Shown: piece by piece, positions 1-18,806 of the stretch
Layout: every line of letters starts with the position of its first letter
How positions within the stretch are numbered: position 1 is the first letter of the stretch
Assembly: GCA_965276005.1 (NCBI GenBank)
Contig: OZ254962.1
Span: 2,232,001 to 2,296,000 of the forward strand
Length of the DNA stretch: 64,000 nt
Source of the DNA: G965232465 sp965276005
Lineage (GTDB): Bacteria; Pseudomonadota; Alphaproteobacteria; JAQWUY01
Direction of reading: 5' to 3'
The notes under the pieces: generated by a model
The model's database searches: none
Told to the model about the DNA's origin: nothing
The model's input: only the letters and a program-made list of their open reading frames with translations
Made by a program: the position numbers and the translations under genes

Positions 1-624
1 TTAAAATCCCCTTTGGCAACTGCATACGGATACGCCCAGATGAACAACGATACACACACACAAAAGTCGTTGGAAAAAATGCGTACCATTATTCAAAATA
101 TCGACTACTTGGGCAAAGGCAAAATTAAAAATGTGTGTTTACATGTACAAGCCGTGTTACAACGCACTTCTGATTTATGGTTAAGTGCCTGTCAACACAT
201 GCAAGGCACTGTGCATATTGAAAATACTTTACATACCCATGATGCGGGGGCTATCCGTGCGGACGATGTGTTGCTACAAGGGGTTATTGCCAATATCGTC
301 AGAAATGGGCTGCAAGTACGCAAAAAAAGTATCGTAACACTCACCGTTGGTGGCGATGACACCCACATACATATGCGCATCAGCAACGACACCGCTCGCC
401 CCACCTACCTAAATGACAATGTGTTTATGCCCATGTGGGGACAGGATATGTGGCAACAAGACATGGTGTTCGACACAGACCCGCCACCGCTGCAAAAATC
501 CGATTCGATGGGCATAGGATTGGCATTTGCCCACGATGTCATGATCCGTATGAAAGGCAAAATATATATCGATTACAACCGCAACAGCACCACAGACTTT
601 GTCATTGAAATACCCAGATGTTGA
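1..624 (+). CDS. Sensor histidine kinase, C-terminal part (5' end outside window)
   Basis: The frame is open to the left edge, so this is the 3' part of a longer gene. The first residues, LKSPLA, match what normally follows the His-Glu of a histidine-kinase H-box (HELKSPLA), so the phosphoacceptor histidine should lie just outside the window. A HATPase domain follows: an N-box around IVRNGLQ, an F-box-like VFMPMW and a G2 box GIGLAFAHDVM near the C terminus. The usual DxGxG (G1) motif is not evident; NDTARP sits at its place, so ATP binding may be altered. No response regulator is visible in the window. It would autophosphorylate at the membrane or in the cytosol; the signal is unknown. The stop codon overlaps the next gene. 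Confidence 0.75.
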   Translation, partial: LKSPLATAYGYAQMNNDTHTQKSLEKMRTIIQNIDYLGKGKIKNVCLHVQAVLQRTSDLWLSACQHMQGTVHIENTLHTHDAGAIRADDVLLQGVIANIVRNGLQVRKKSIVTLTVGGDDTHIHMRISNDTARPTYLNDNVFMPMWGQDMWQQDMVFDTDPPPLQKSDSMGIGLAFAHDVMIRMKGKIYIDYNRNSTTDFVIEIPRC

Positions 625-1124
625 TGGGGGACATGCCCCCCATGCTTCGACAACGACAAATTTCGTTTGTCTGCTTTGCAGCACACAATCAACAATGGTT
701 GAAATACTTCCGCAAAACTGTATTGCCTATCCCCGAAGTCATGGAGGCATACCGCATGGCGGGACAATGGGGCTATTTACTAAAAGTACAAGTACAAGAC
801 CTCCCCCATTGCGACAGATTTTACAAATACTTGGTCAGCCAAACAGATTTATACGATGTAACCTCGACCTTTGCTATGGAGCATGTGAAGTATACGACAA
901 AAATCGATACAGAGAGGTTGGAGGGGTGGGGTGGGGTAGGTTGCCATATGGTGGTTGTGTATTTACTTGAAAAACTGTGTGTAGGAAATATGTTATTATT
1001 CTATGCAATATATTTAAATGTAAGGAGAGAAAATAAAATCCACCTATTGCTATTTTTGGCAACATCTGATACATTATTTTTGAGTACGCATGCAAAAAAT
1101 CAATTGCTTGTGGAGATGATATAA
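618..1124 (+). CDS. Lrp/AsnC-type ligand-binding (RAM) domain protein without HTH
   Basis: Residues 15-97 resemble the Lrp/AsnC effector-binding domain: an LPIPEVMEAYRMAG segment, then GYLLKVQVQDL and a closing FAMEHVKYTTKID strand. The N-terminal helix-turn-helix of normal Lrp proteins is absent. Stand-alone RAM proteins are known, but a decayed Lrp is also possible. The start is uncertain: ATG codons lie at 618, 624, 633 and 642, and the first overlaps the stop of the upstream kinase gene. The last 70 or so residues, after the TTKID strand, are not part of the family. They begin at a G-rich tract (about 915-940), so a frameshift or run-on past a lost stop is plausible. The intact gene may end near 910. 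Function unknown; probable amino-acid or small-molecule binding. Confidence 0.5.
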   Translation: MLMGDMPPMLRQRQISFVCFAAHNQQWLKYFRKTVLPIPEVMEAYRMAGQWGYLLKVQVQDLPHCDRFYKYLVSQTDLYDVTSTFAMEHVKYTTKIDTERLEGWGGVGCHMVVVYLLEKLCVGNMLLFYAIYLNVRRENKIHLLLFLATSDTLFLSTHAKNQLLVEMI

Positions 1125-1156
1125 TATTACATACACATTAAGGAGTTTATAACAGA

Positions 1157-1999
1157 ATGATAACCCGATTTAGACACAAAAAATTGCCCCGATTTGTTGC
1201 CCACCGTGGGGCGGTAACACACCGTTCAGAAAATACCAAAGAAGCATTTGATGTAGCATATAGTTACAAACACCAGTTTGAAAATATTGGTAGTTCGGTT
1301 TCATTTGAATTTGATGTGCGACTGACCAAGGATAATATGCCCGTACTTATTCACGATCCAAACACCATACGGACAACGGGGGTGGATTGCGTGGTAGCAA
1401 ATACCACATATGCGGACATGCAACAGATTGATTTTTCCCTGCAACATCCGAATCACTCCGCCACTCTTATTGCCTTAGAACAGATGTTTCAGACATACCC
1501 GGATGTGGTATTCAACTTGGAAATAAAGGAAACAAACGCACGGGGTATACAGCTCGCAGACATTATCAATACATTGATTCGCAAATATGACTCCGCCCAT
1601 CGGATGATAGTACATATTCCCTGTTTTCGGGTATCTCAATACGCCCAAAAGACTTTTCCTAATCCATGTTTGTTCGAACTGCCATCGAAACTTATCGACC
1701 GCTTTACCCATGCCGTATACCAAGACGAGCCCGCCCCTTATTACACAGGATACCACCAAATGTGCATGTGTTTTATGAAAAAAGATTCGCAAAATCCAGA
1801 TATACTACACACATACACAGACAAAAAATACGCAGATGCCAGCCGTAAAGCAGGGTATAAAATTCTCACCTATTGGCAATATGACGCACAAGGCGACCAC
1901 ACGGAACAAACCGTTCGCAACGCTATTGAAGTGGGGGCGGACAGCCTTATTTTGGACGACATCGAAATGGCGTTACGGGTGTTTAAAGAATACACATAA
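1157..1999 (+). CDS. Glycerophosphodiester phosphodiesterase family protein (cytoplasmic)
   Basis: 280 residues, no signal peptide. GDPD hallmarks are visible: HRG near residue 17, the metal-binding E-x-D pair (FEFDVRL) followed by PVLIHDP near residues 51-67, and NLEIKE near residue 120. The C terminus has GADSLILDD, as expected for the last strand of the TIM barrel. The family hydrolyses glycerophosphodiesters to glycerol-3-phosphate and an alcohol, using Ca2+ or Mg2+. A GGAG-type ribosome site sits before the ATG. It is the first gene of a same-strand cluster with an ABC importer and an inositol-monophosphatase-type phosphatase, so its substrate is probably what the importer brings in, or a related phosphodiester. 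UgpQ-like function is likely; the alcohol moiety is unknown. Confidence 0.82.
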   Translation: MITRFRHKKLPRFVAHRGAVTHRSENTKEAFDVAYSYKHQFENIGSSVSFEFDVRLTKDNMPVLIHDPNTIRTTGVDCVVANTTYADMQQIDFSLQHPNHSATLIALEQMFQTYPDVVFNLEIKETNARGIQLADIINTLIRKYDSAHRMIVHIPCFRVSQYAQKTFPNPCLFELPSKLIDRFTHAVYQDEPAPYYTGYHQMCMCFMKKDSQNPDILHTYTDKKYADASRKAGYKILTYWQYDAQGDHTEQTVRNAIEVGADSLILDDIEMALRVFKEYT

Positions 2000-2205
2000 T
2001 TATAAGATTGTAAATAAATTTGCATGCGTATTCAAAAATATGTTGCAATCGACAAAAAAGTGTTATACGCTATGGATTGTTACACACAGCCGTAACATGC
2101 TTTTAAACATTGCAGACAAGGGCTATTTGCACTCTTTCTCGATGGGGCATATTGCCTGTAATGTTTTTGAAAAAATTAATTTCAAATGATTAACAGGAGA
2201 AATAT
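2000..2205 (+). promoter_or_regulatory. Intergenic region before the ABC importer
   Basis: About 205 AT-rich bases between the phosphodiesterase and the binding-protein gene. I see no gene here. An imperfect palindrome, TTTGAA-8 bases-TTTCAAA, lies near 2166-2187, just upstream of an AACAGGAGA ribosome site. It is a candidate operator for the LacI-type regulator encoded downstream. No convincing consensus promoter was found; TTGCAA near 2042 with TATACG further on is weak. Confidence 0.3.
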
Positions 2206-3201
2206 ATGAAAAAAATCTTAACCTTATTAGCAACAACTATCCCAGCGGTCGTGTTATCCGCAGACTTGGTTGTATATTCCCCGCAAGCGGATGCAAAACG
2301 GGGGGATTTCATTAAATCAGAAGCCACAAAAGCCTTAGGCATAGAAGTTACATTCTTGTCGGCTGGTGGAGGCACCTTGCACGATCGTGTGGTTGCTGAA
2401 GGCAAAAACCCACAAGCAGATGTGATTATGGGCTTGACCCAACCGGGCATGTATAGCCTGCAAATGAAAGGCTTGTTGCAGCCTTACAGCCCCCCATGGA
2501 AACAAGGCTTGCCGGCGGCGTATCAAACCGCAGACGACAGCTTTACTATGTTTTGGCAAACACCGATTGTCATTGCGTACAGCCCAAAATGTCTGCCCGC
2601 AGACAAAGTACCAACCGCATGGACAGATTTAATCAAGCCAGAATACAAAAACACCTATGCCATCGGCGGCTTGGGTTCCCAAACCACCCGTTCGTACTTG
2701 GCGGGTATCTTATCCCAATATCGTGACGGTGATGATATATCCGATGCAGGTTGGGAAACCATGAAGACATTTTATGCCAATGGTATTACCGGCAAAGAGT
2801 GGGCGGATGTTGTCAAAGGATGGAGTGATTGTAGCATCCCTATCATGCTAAACTGGTTTGGTGGTGTGTTCCGAGTGGCAAACAGCTCCGGTCTGGAATT
2901 TAAAATCGTCGACACCGAAGGCGGTACCCCTGTAATTGCCGAAGGTATCGGTATCATCAAAGGCACCGAAAACCTAGCCTTAGCACAAAAATTTGTCGAT
3001 TGGTGGGGTTCCCCAGAATTCATGGCAAAATATGCCAACGCATTTGAGCAAACTCCTGCACACCCAGAGGCAATTGCAAAGTCTAACGACAAAGTAAAAG
3101 CATATGCGAAGATGGTAACCGCACAGCCTGTCGATTGGTTGTGGGTAACAAAAAACCAATCCGACTGGCTAGAAACCATTGAATTGGATATTATGGAGTA
3201 A
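2206..3201 (+). CDS. Periplasmic binding protein of an iron/polyamine/sugar-phosphate-type ABC importer
   Basis: 331 residues with a clear signal peptide (MKKILTLLATTIPAVVLSA, predicted cleavage before DLVVYSP). The mature start LVVYSPQAD and the motif ADVIMGL resemble family-1 binding proteins of the FbpA/AfuA type. Members bind Fe3+, phosphonates, polyamines or hexose phosphates. Linkage to a phosphodiesterase and a phosphatase favours an organophosphate ligand over iron; this is inference. A strong ribosome site (AGGAG) precedes the ATG. A perfect small hairpin follows the gene, consistent with high expression of the binding protein relative to the ATPase and permease. Confidence 0.8.
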   Translation: MKKILTLLATTIPAVVLSADLVVYSPQADAKRGDFIKSEATKALGIEVTFLSAGGGTLHDRVVAEGKNPQADVIMGLTQPGMYSLQMKGLLQPYSPPWKQGLPAAYQTADDSFTMFWQTPIVIAYSPKCLPADKVPTAWTDLIKPEYKNTYAIGGLGSQTTRSYLAGILSQYRDGDDISDAGWETMKTFYANGITGKEWADVVKGWSDCSIPIMLNWFGGVFRVANSSGLEFKIVDTEGGTPVIAEGIGIIKGTENLALAQKFVDWWGSPEFMAKYANAFEQTPAHPEAIAKSNDKVKAYAKMVTAQPVDWLWVTKNQSDWLETIELDIME

Positions 3202-3219
3202 TCTTTTATTCCTTACATA

Positions 3220-3233
3220 GGGGACTCGTCCCC
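3220..3233 (+). promoter_or_regulatory. Intercistronic hairpin after the binding-protein gene
   Basis: GGGGACTCGTCCCC is a perfect inverted repeat 19 bases after the stop codon and about 60 bases before the ATPase gene. It has no U-tract, so it more likely stabilises the upstream mRNA end than terminates fully. This arrangement is common after binding-protein genes in ABC operons. Confidence 0.5.
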
Positions 3234-3294
3234 ACCTGTATTTGATAATATCATAAACAAAACAACATAAAAAAGCATCCTTGGGAATAGGGTT

Positions 3295-4299
3295 ATGATA
3301 AGATTAGAAAATATCACTCTGCAATATGGCGATATTATGGTTATTGAAAATCTGAATCTGCATATTGGCAAAAAGGACTTTTACACTTTGCTCGGGGAAT
3401 CGGGCAGTGGTAAAAGCACCTTGCTAATGGCAATCGCAGGGTTTTTAAAACCGACACAAGGACGGATTTATATCGACGGCACCGATGTAACCGACCTGCC
3501 CCCCGAACAGCGGGACATTGGGATTGTATTTCAAAACTATGCCCTATTTCCAAACATGAGCGTATGTAAAAATGTAGCCTTTGGGTTAAAAGTACGCAAA
3601 TACAGCAAACAAAATATTCAAGACCGTACGGAACAGGTGCTAAAAACGGTGGGTATTTGGGAACACGCCCACAAGAAACCGGTGGCATTATCGGGGGGAC
3701 AACAACAACGGGTTGCCATTGCCCGTGCCATAGTGTTAAACCCGAAGATTTTACTGATGGACGAACCGTTATCCAACCTAGACGCAAAATTACGGGTAGA
3801 AATGCGTTCAGAACTGATAAGATTGCAACAGCAATTTGGTTTTACCATCGTATTTGTTACCCATGACCAAGACGAAGCGTTGTCCATGTCGTCCTGTGTT
3901 GCTTTGTTAAATCAAGGCAAAATAGAACAGTTCGGTAAACCACAAGATTTATATTACACCCCTGCCACCGCTTATGCCTGTAATTTCTTGGGTGAAGCGT
4001 GTGTGTTTTCAAGCGGTCTAAAACAGGCGTTAAATCTGCCCAAAAATGCGTTTGTTGCTGTCCGTCCCGAACGCCTGCCCTTGTGTAACACGGGCAATGC
4101 GGTCGACTACACAATCGACGCCACCATCACAGATATTGTATTTCGGGGGACAAATGCGTTAATTTATGCCACCCTTGAAACAGGCGAGACCATACACAAC
4201 ACCCTATTCGGACATCATGCCATATCGTTAAACATTGGTGACACAATTACCGTTGGCTGTAACAAAGACGATCTGATTATCATATTGTATGCGGTGTAA
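3295..4299 (+). CDS. ABC importer ATP-binding protein (PotA/FbpC-like)
   Basis: 334 residues. Walker A GESGSGKST (about residues 35-43), Q-loop FQNYALFP, signature LSGGQQQR, Walker B ILLMDEPLSNLD and switch histidine VFVTHD are all intact. The C-terminal third contains a TOBE-like region with VAVRPERLPL, typical of importers of the spermidine, iron and sugar group. It powers the permease encoded 11 bases downstream, with which it is surely co-transcribed and perhaps translationally coupled. Confidence 0.9.
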   Translation: MIRLENITLQYGDIMVIENLNLHIGKKDFYTLLGESGSGKSTLLMAIAGFLKPTQGRIYIDGTDVTDLPPEQRDIGIVFQNYALFPNMSVCKNVAFGLKVRKYSKQNIQDRTEQVLKTVGIWEHAHKKPVALSGGQQQRVAIARAIVLNPKILLMDEPLSNLDAKLRVEMRSELIRLQQQFGFTIVFVTHDQDEALSMSSCVALLNQGKIEQFGKPQDLYYTPATAYACNFLGEACVFSSGLKQALNLPKNAFVAVRPERLPLCNTGNAVDYTIDATITDIVFRGTNALIYATLETGETIHNTLFGHHAISLNIGDTITVGCNKDDLIIILYAV

Positions 4300-4310
4300 A
4301 GGAGGACATT

Positions 4311-6023
4311 ATGGACAAAGCACTTCCCCGCCGTAATCCGATTGTACAAAAAGCGATAAAATACGGTTTAATCGCCTTTATCATATGGGTGGCATTTGCT
4401 CTGATGCTTATTCCTGCGTTTGAAATTATTGTTGAAGCATTTTTCCACAAAGGACAACTAGATACCCGTAACTTTCAACGCTTATACGAATCAAGCCGTG
4501 TGCGAAAGTTACTGGGTAACACGGTCAGTATGGCATTTATGACCTTGGTTACGGTCAGCATATTGGGACTTTTCCAAGTGGCGGTGGTCGAGTACTTTAA
4601 AGTTCGTGGGGCGTTTTGGTTAAAGATTGCGTTCTTAACGCCGTTGATATACGAAAGCATCGCCATCGTAACGGGATATAAATTCGTCTATGGTAACAGT
4701 GGCATTGTTACCAACATGTTGATTATGATATTTCCCGACCTAGATCCCGATTGGTTCAGGGGGCAATCAGCTGTCCTTATTCTACATAGTTTTGCCATGA
4801 CCGGCGGATATATTTTATTTGTACGATCTGCCTTACAAAACATAGATTTTTCCATCGTGCAGGCAGCACACAGCTTGGGCATGGGATCCGTTGCCACCTT
4901 TATTAAAGTGGTTATTCCATCGTTACTGCCCACCTGTTTTGCCATCAGTGTATTATTATTGCTGGGGGCATTGGGATCGTACGCCGCACCGGCAATACTG
5001 GGCGGTAAAGAGTTTCAAATGATAAGCGTAATGATTGTATCGCTGGCGGGCATGGGACGATTAGGCATGGCGTCCATGCTTGCCTTAGTATTAACTGTCG
5101 TGTCGATGGCGTTATTGGTACTGTTAAAATATATTCAAAAAGGCGGCGTGTACTATTCGCTTGCCAAAACTAAAAACAGCAGTGAAAAAGTCAAAATCAC
5201 CAACCCACTTTTAAATACCGTAGTGCATGCCATTTCCTATGTATTATTTGTCATTTATGTGTTGCCGGTGGTGTTTGTGGTGCTGTTTTCGTTTGCCCCC
5301 GTGCAAAACATTATTATGGGAATATTGCCAAGTACATTTACACTGGAAAACTATGTAGCGGTGTTTACATCAGGCGAAACCCTAACCCCTGTATTTAACA
5401 GTTTTATTGTCGGTAGCAGTGCCACCCTTATGGCATTGGGGTTCAGTTTATTGTGTGTGCAAATGATGCACACTGCCAAACCGTTATACGCTATCCCGTT
5501 GGAAATCGTTACTTACATTCCATGGTTTATCCCGGGGCTAGCGTTGGCATTAGGATTTATTATTGTCTATGGCGATACCCATTGGATCATGCTAAATAAA
5601 CCGTTGGTGGGTGAATTTATCCTGTTGCCATTGGTGATGGCGGTCGGTGCTATTCCATTTATGGTACATATGTTAAAGTCCGCTTTTGCATCTCTCGATC
5701 CCAACTTGGAAATGGCGGGCAAGTCTTTAGGAGCAACTCCATTTACTATATTTAGGCAAGTAACTTTCCCTATCATAGCCCCATTTGCCATTATCATTGG
5801 GGCGTTATCGTTCCAAAACACCTTAACCGAATTTGTAGTTACGCCTTTGTTGTATAACATCAACAACCGGACTTTGGGTGTTGCCCTAGCCGATGCCACC
5901 AGAGCCGAACAACCAGAAGACATTGTCACCAGTCTTGTATATACAGTGCTGATTATGCTATTATCGATTGTGATTATTGGGTTGGCAAACTATTTTGGGC
6001 TAGAACGCTATAAATCTAAATAA
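4311..6023 (+). CDS. ABC importer permease, two fused membrane domains (FbpB-like)
   Basis: 570 residues with about 12 hydrophobic helices in two halves, as in FbpB/AfuB. Each half has an EAA-type loop that contacts the ATPase: AAHSLGMG near residue 185 and AGKSLGATPF near residue 470. The fusion removes the need for a second permease gene. A GGAGG site lies close before the ATG, and the gene starts 11 bases after the ATPase stop. It forms the inner-membrane channel for the ligand delivered by the binding protein at 2206. The substrate cannot be read from sequence. Confidence 0.88.
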   Translation: MDKALPRRNPIVQKAIKYGLIAFIIWVAFALMLIPAFEIIVEAFFHKGQLDTRNFQRLYESSRVRKLLGNTVSMAFMTLVTVSILGLFQVAVVEYFKVRGAFWLKIAFLTPLIYESIAIVTGYKFVYGNSGIVTNMLIMIFPDLDPDWFRGQSAVLILHSFAMTGGYILFVRSALQNIDFSIVQAAHSLGMGSVATFIKVVIPSLLPTCFAISVLLLLGALGSYAAPAILGGKEFQMISVMIVSLAGMGRLGMASMLALVLTVVSMALLVLLKYIQKGGVYYSLAKTKNSSEKVKITNPLLNTVVHAISYVLFVIYVLPVVFVVLFSFAPVQNIIMGILPSTFTLENYVAVFTSGETLTPVFNSFIVGSSATLMALGFSLLCVQMMHTAKPLYAIPLEIVTYIPWFIPGLALALGFIIVYGDTHWIMLNKPLVGEFILLPLVMAVGAIPFMVHMLKSAFASLDPNLEMAGKSLGATPFTIFRQVTFPIIAPFAIIIGALSFQNTLTEFVVTPLLYNINNRTLGVALADATRAEQPEDIVTSLVYTVLIMLLSIVIIGLANYFGLERYKSK

Positions 6024-6047
6024 TATAAACAAAGAGATGTAAATATT

Positions 6048-6872
6048 ATGGACATATCAAAACGCATTAGCGACCGATTACAGCTGACCAAGTCTTTCAT
6101 ACGAAAGACCGGTAAAATGGCAATCACCTTACGCCAAAAAACGCCCCCTACTGCGTTTATATCGCAAAAATCACAGCAAGACTTTTTGACACTGGCGGAT
6201 ACGACTGTACAGCAATGTTGGCACGATGCCATCGCTGCCCATTATCCAAACGATGTGATTTTGGCGGAGGAAAACAGTACAGAATGCTGTGCCATGTCGA
6301 CCTTTGACATACAAAAAACAGAGCAAGGGTTATGGGTTTTGGATCCCATAGACGGCACTGCCAATTTCATGCGGGGCATGTCCGAATGGGCGATTTCCAT
6401 CGCTTATATATATGATGCAGAAATTCAGTTTTCTGCTATTTACTTACCAGAAATAAAACGCTTGCTGTGGGCGGTCAAAGGGCAGGGGGCATTTTGCCAA
6501 CCCAAAAATAAACACCCCCACCGTATTTATGTATCGAACGAAGCCAAAAAAAATCGCTCGACATTCATACTCAGCCGTTCGCAAAGGTGGGATATTGACA
6601 GCCACTTGGCAAGTGTAGCCAACTTGGAAAAAGAATCCATAGCCTATCGCCTTTTTGGTTCCGCATCGTATTCGCTGGCATGCGTAGCACAAGGGCAAGC
6701 AGAAGGCTTTTTTGAACCGCATATGCACCCTTGGGACATTACCGCTGGTTTATTGTTGGTACAAGAAGCCGGAGGCAAAACCAACACCGCCCCCTTAGCC
6801 CATATTTTGCAACATGGGGGCAATTTGCTGGCTTGCAATGGCAAAATAGATTTTTCTCAAATGGTTTTATAA
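6048..6872 (+). CDS. Inositol monophosphatase family phosphatase
   Basis: 274 residues with the family's metal and phosphate sites: EENS near residue 76, WVLDPIDGTANF near residues 98-108 and HPWDITAGLLLVQEAGG near residues 225-241. Members dephosphorylate inositol-1-phosphate, histidinol phosphate, PAP, fructose-1,6-bisphosphate and related substrates with Mg2+. The gene starts 24 bases after the permease stop and is probably the last structural gene of the import operon. With the phosphodiesterase at 1157 this suggests the imported compound carries a phosphate. Glycerophosphoinositol is one attractive possibility; a sugar phosphate is another. Confidence 0.85.
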   Translation: MDISKRISDRLQLTKSFIRKTGKMAITLRQKTPPTAFISQKSQQDFLTLADTTVQQCWHDAIAAHYPNDVILAEENSTECCAMSTFDIQKTEQGLWVLDPIDGTANFMRGMSEWAISIAYIYDAEIQFSAIYLPEIKRLLWAVKGQGAFCQPKNKHPHRIYVSNEAKKNRSTFILSRSQRWDIDSHLASVANLEKESIAYRLFGSASYSLACVAQGQAEGFFEPHMHPWDITAGLLLVQEAGGKTNTAPLAHILQHGGNLLACNGKIDFSQMVL

Positions 6873-6900
6873 ATATATGTGTGGGTATATCATTAACATA

Positions 6901-6929
6901 TTGACTTTATATGGTAAATCTTATATTGT
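6901..6929 (+). promoter_or_regulatory. Candidate promoter of the LacI-type regulator
   Basis: TTGACT at 6901 and TATTGT at 6924 are separated by 17 bases and lie 25 bases before the ATG at 6954. The regulator may therefore be expressed separately from the import operon. Confidence 0.5.
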
Positions 6930-6953
6930 TGTTTGCAATAACTTAGGCATACC

Positions 6954-7964
6954 ATGACAAATAAAACCAAAAAAATTGCAACCTCTTATGATGTGGCAAA
7001 GCTGGCAGGCGTATCACAGTCTTCTGTGTCCCGTGCGTTTGCCGGCGACAAGAGTATCAGCAAAAAGAATCAAGAAAAAGTGTTTAAGGCGGCAAAACAG
7101 CTGAATTATCGGGTCAATTACACGGCACAAAGCCTATCCAGTCCCAAAAGCCGATTGGTGGGCGTGGTCGTGTCGCACCTAGACAACCCCCTGAGAGCTT
7201 TACAAACCCGCTTAATCACAGAGCGGTTGGTCAAAAAACGCTATCATCCGATTTTATTGTCCATAGACGAACCGAAAAATTTGCAAGAATTACTGGAAGA
7301 TTTATTGGGTTATAACCTGTCGGGCGTTGTCATTACCTCTGGACGGGTGCCCAAAAAAATTATTGACGAATGCCACACTTTAAGTATACCTGTGGTCACT
7401 ATGTATCACGATACAACCCTAACAGGCGTAGATCACATCGGACTAAACATAGCCCATGCAGGGCAACTGGCGTTTGACATGCTGTATGCGTGCAAAGCCC
7501 GCCGTATGGCGGTGGTCAAAATAGACGACTTTTCCTATACTATGGGGGCAAGAGCAGAACAGTTTATACAGGTCTGTGCCAAAAATAATATCCCATGTCG
7601 TATCTTTAACAGTGATGGCAACACCTATGCGGATGGTAAAAAATTATCATATGCCATATATCAATACCTAGACACAATAGACGGCATTTTCTGTTCCAAC
7701 GATGTCATCGCCATGGGGGTGATGGATGGCTTAAAACAATTTGGCGTATCTATACCAAGCGACCTGCAAATACTAGGCTTTGATGACATAACTATGGCAG
7801 AGTGGGACGGATATGCCCTGTCGACCATACATTTGCAAACAAAACAACCAGCAATCCAAGCGGTGGACATGCTGACCCATCGCATAGAAAACCCGACCAT
7901 AGAGTATAAAATATATTACGCTACTCTAAGCCCTATATTTAGAAAAACCACAATGACACCATAA
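6954..7964 (+). CDS. LacI-family transcriptional regulator
   Basis: 336 residues. An N-terminal helix-turn-helix (SYDVAKLAGVSQSSVSRAFAG, residues about 9-29) is followed by the hinge region (VNYTAQSLSS) and a periplasmic-binding-protein-like sensor domain ending with ILGFDDITMAEW and an IHLQ-type helix. It probably controls the phosphodiesterase-transport-phosphatase cluster upstream, with an imported or derived sugar or polyol (phosphate) as effector. Its stop codon lies only 44 bases before the first CRISPR repeat. Confidence 0.87.
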   Translation: MTNKTKKIATSYDVAKLAGVSQSSVSRAFAGDKSISKKNQEKVFKAAKQLNYRVNYTAQSLSSPKSRLVGVVVSHLDNPLRALQTRLITERLVKKRYHPILLSIDEPKNLQELLEDLLGYNLSGVVITSGRVPKKIIDECHTLSIPVVTMYHDTTLTGVDHIGLNIAHAGQLAFDMLYACKARRMAVVKIDDFSYTMGARAEQFIQVCAKNNIPCRIFNSDGNTYADGKKLSYAIYQYLDTIDGIFCSNDVIAMGVMDGLKQFGVSIPSDLQILGFDDITMAEWDGYALSTIHLQTKQPAIQAVDMLTHRIENPTIEYKIYYATLSPIFRKTTMTP

Positions 7965-8008
7965 AAGATTAGGCATTACAACAATATCTCATATCCATAC
8001 AGTAAAAA

Positions 8009-18334
<10,326 letters not shown>

Positions 18335-18336
18335 TT

Positions 18337-18400
18337 CCCCTAAGTTATTCCATTGATTTGTATGGATAATTTGGGGGTTTTTATTTTGGTTTTTTGGTAT
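18337..18400 (+). terminator. Terminator at the downstream end of the CRISPR array
   Basis: CCCC at 18337-18340 pairs with GGGG at 18373-18376, and the inner arms TTAT.CCAT and ATGGATAA pair with small bulges. A T-rich run starts at 18378. It sits two bases after the last repeat and would stop crRNA transcripts before they run antisense into cas2 and cas1. Confidence 0.65.
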
Positions 18401-18450
18401 CTTACACTTTGGATTTTTCAAAAAACTGGTCTTTAGTGTGTGATAGTTTT

Positions 18451-18464
18451 GGTATTATAATACC
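18451..18464. other. Perfect 14-base palindrome between array and cas2
   Basis: GGTATTATAATACC lies 22 bases beyond the cas2 stop codon. It could be a protein-binding site or the core of a small hairpin. The rest of 18335-18486 is AT-rich and non-coding. Confidence 0.3.
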
Positions 18465-18486
18465 CACTATGACATGAAAATGTGTT

Positions 18487-18792
18487 TTAAAATAGGTGCA
18501 ATTGGGATTTTTTCTTTGGGTGATTCGATTCGATTTTTTGTTCATAGCGGATAATATTTTCGTATTGTTTATCTGTAAAGCATAAAATATCTATGGATCC
18601 GCTTTTGGGAATAAAGGGTTTTATGTCCCGGCATATACGATCGACAACTTCTTTACCTGCACAACATTTTGCGTACACGGAAAATTGCACCATGTTAAAG
18701 CCTATGTTTAGTAATGCGTTGCGGAATGTGCTGGCTTCGGATCGTTGTTTTTTGGTGCCTACGGGTAAGTCGAACATAACATATACCCACAT
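18487..18792 (-). CDS. cas2: CRISPR-associated protein Cas2
   Basis: About 101 residues from the ATG at 18792 (MWVYVMFDLPVGTKKQ). A GTG seven codons earlier, overlapping the cas1 stop, is the alternative start. The first strand VYVMFDLP with its acidic residue and the ferredoxin-like length fit Cas2. It forms the spacer-integration complex with Cas1; Cas2 is the structural core and need not cut DNA. It is the last gene of the cas9-cas1-cas2 operon. No csn2 or cas4 is present, which defines subtype II-C. Confidence 0.92.
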   Translation of the reverse strand: MWVYVMFDLPVGTKKQRSEASTFRNALLNIGFNMVQFSVYAKCCAGKEVVDRICRDIKPFIPKSGSIDILCFTDKQYENIIRYEQKIESNHPKKKSQLHLF

Positions 18793-18806
18793 GATTTTAT
18801 ATCCGC

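Noticed and set aside
7965..8008. CRISPR leader at the left end
   Set aside because: Only 44 bases separate the LacI stop from the first repeat, with no feature that marks it as a leader; left open rather than called.
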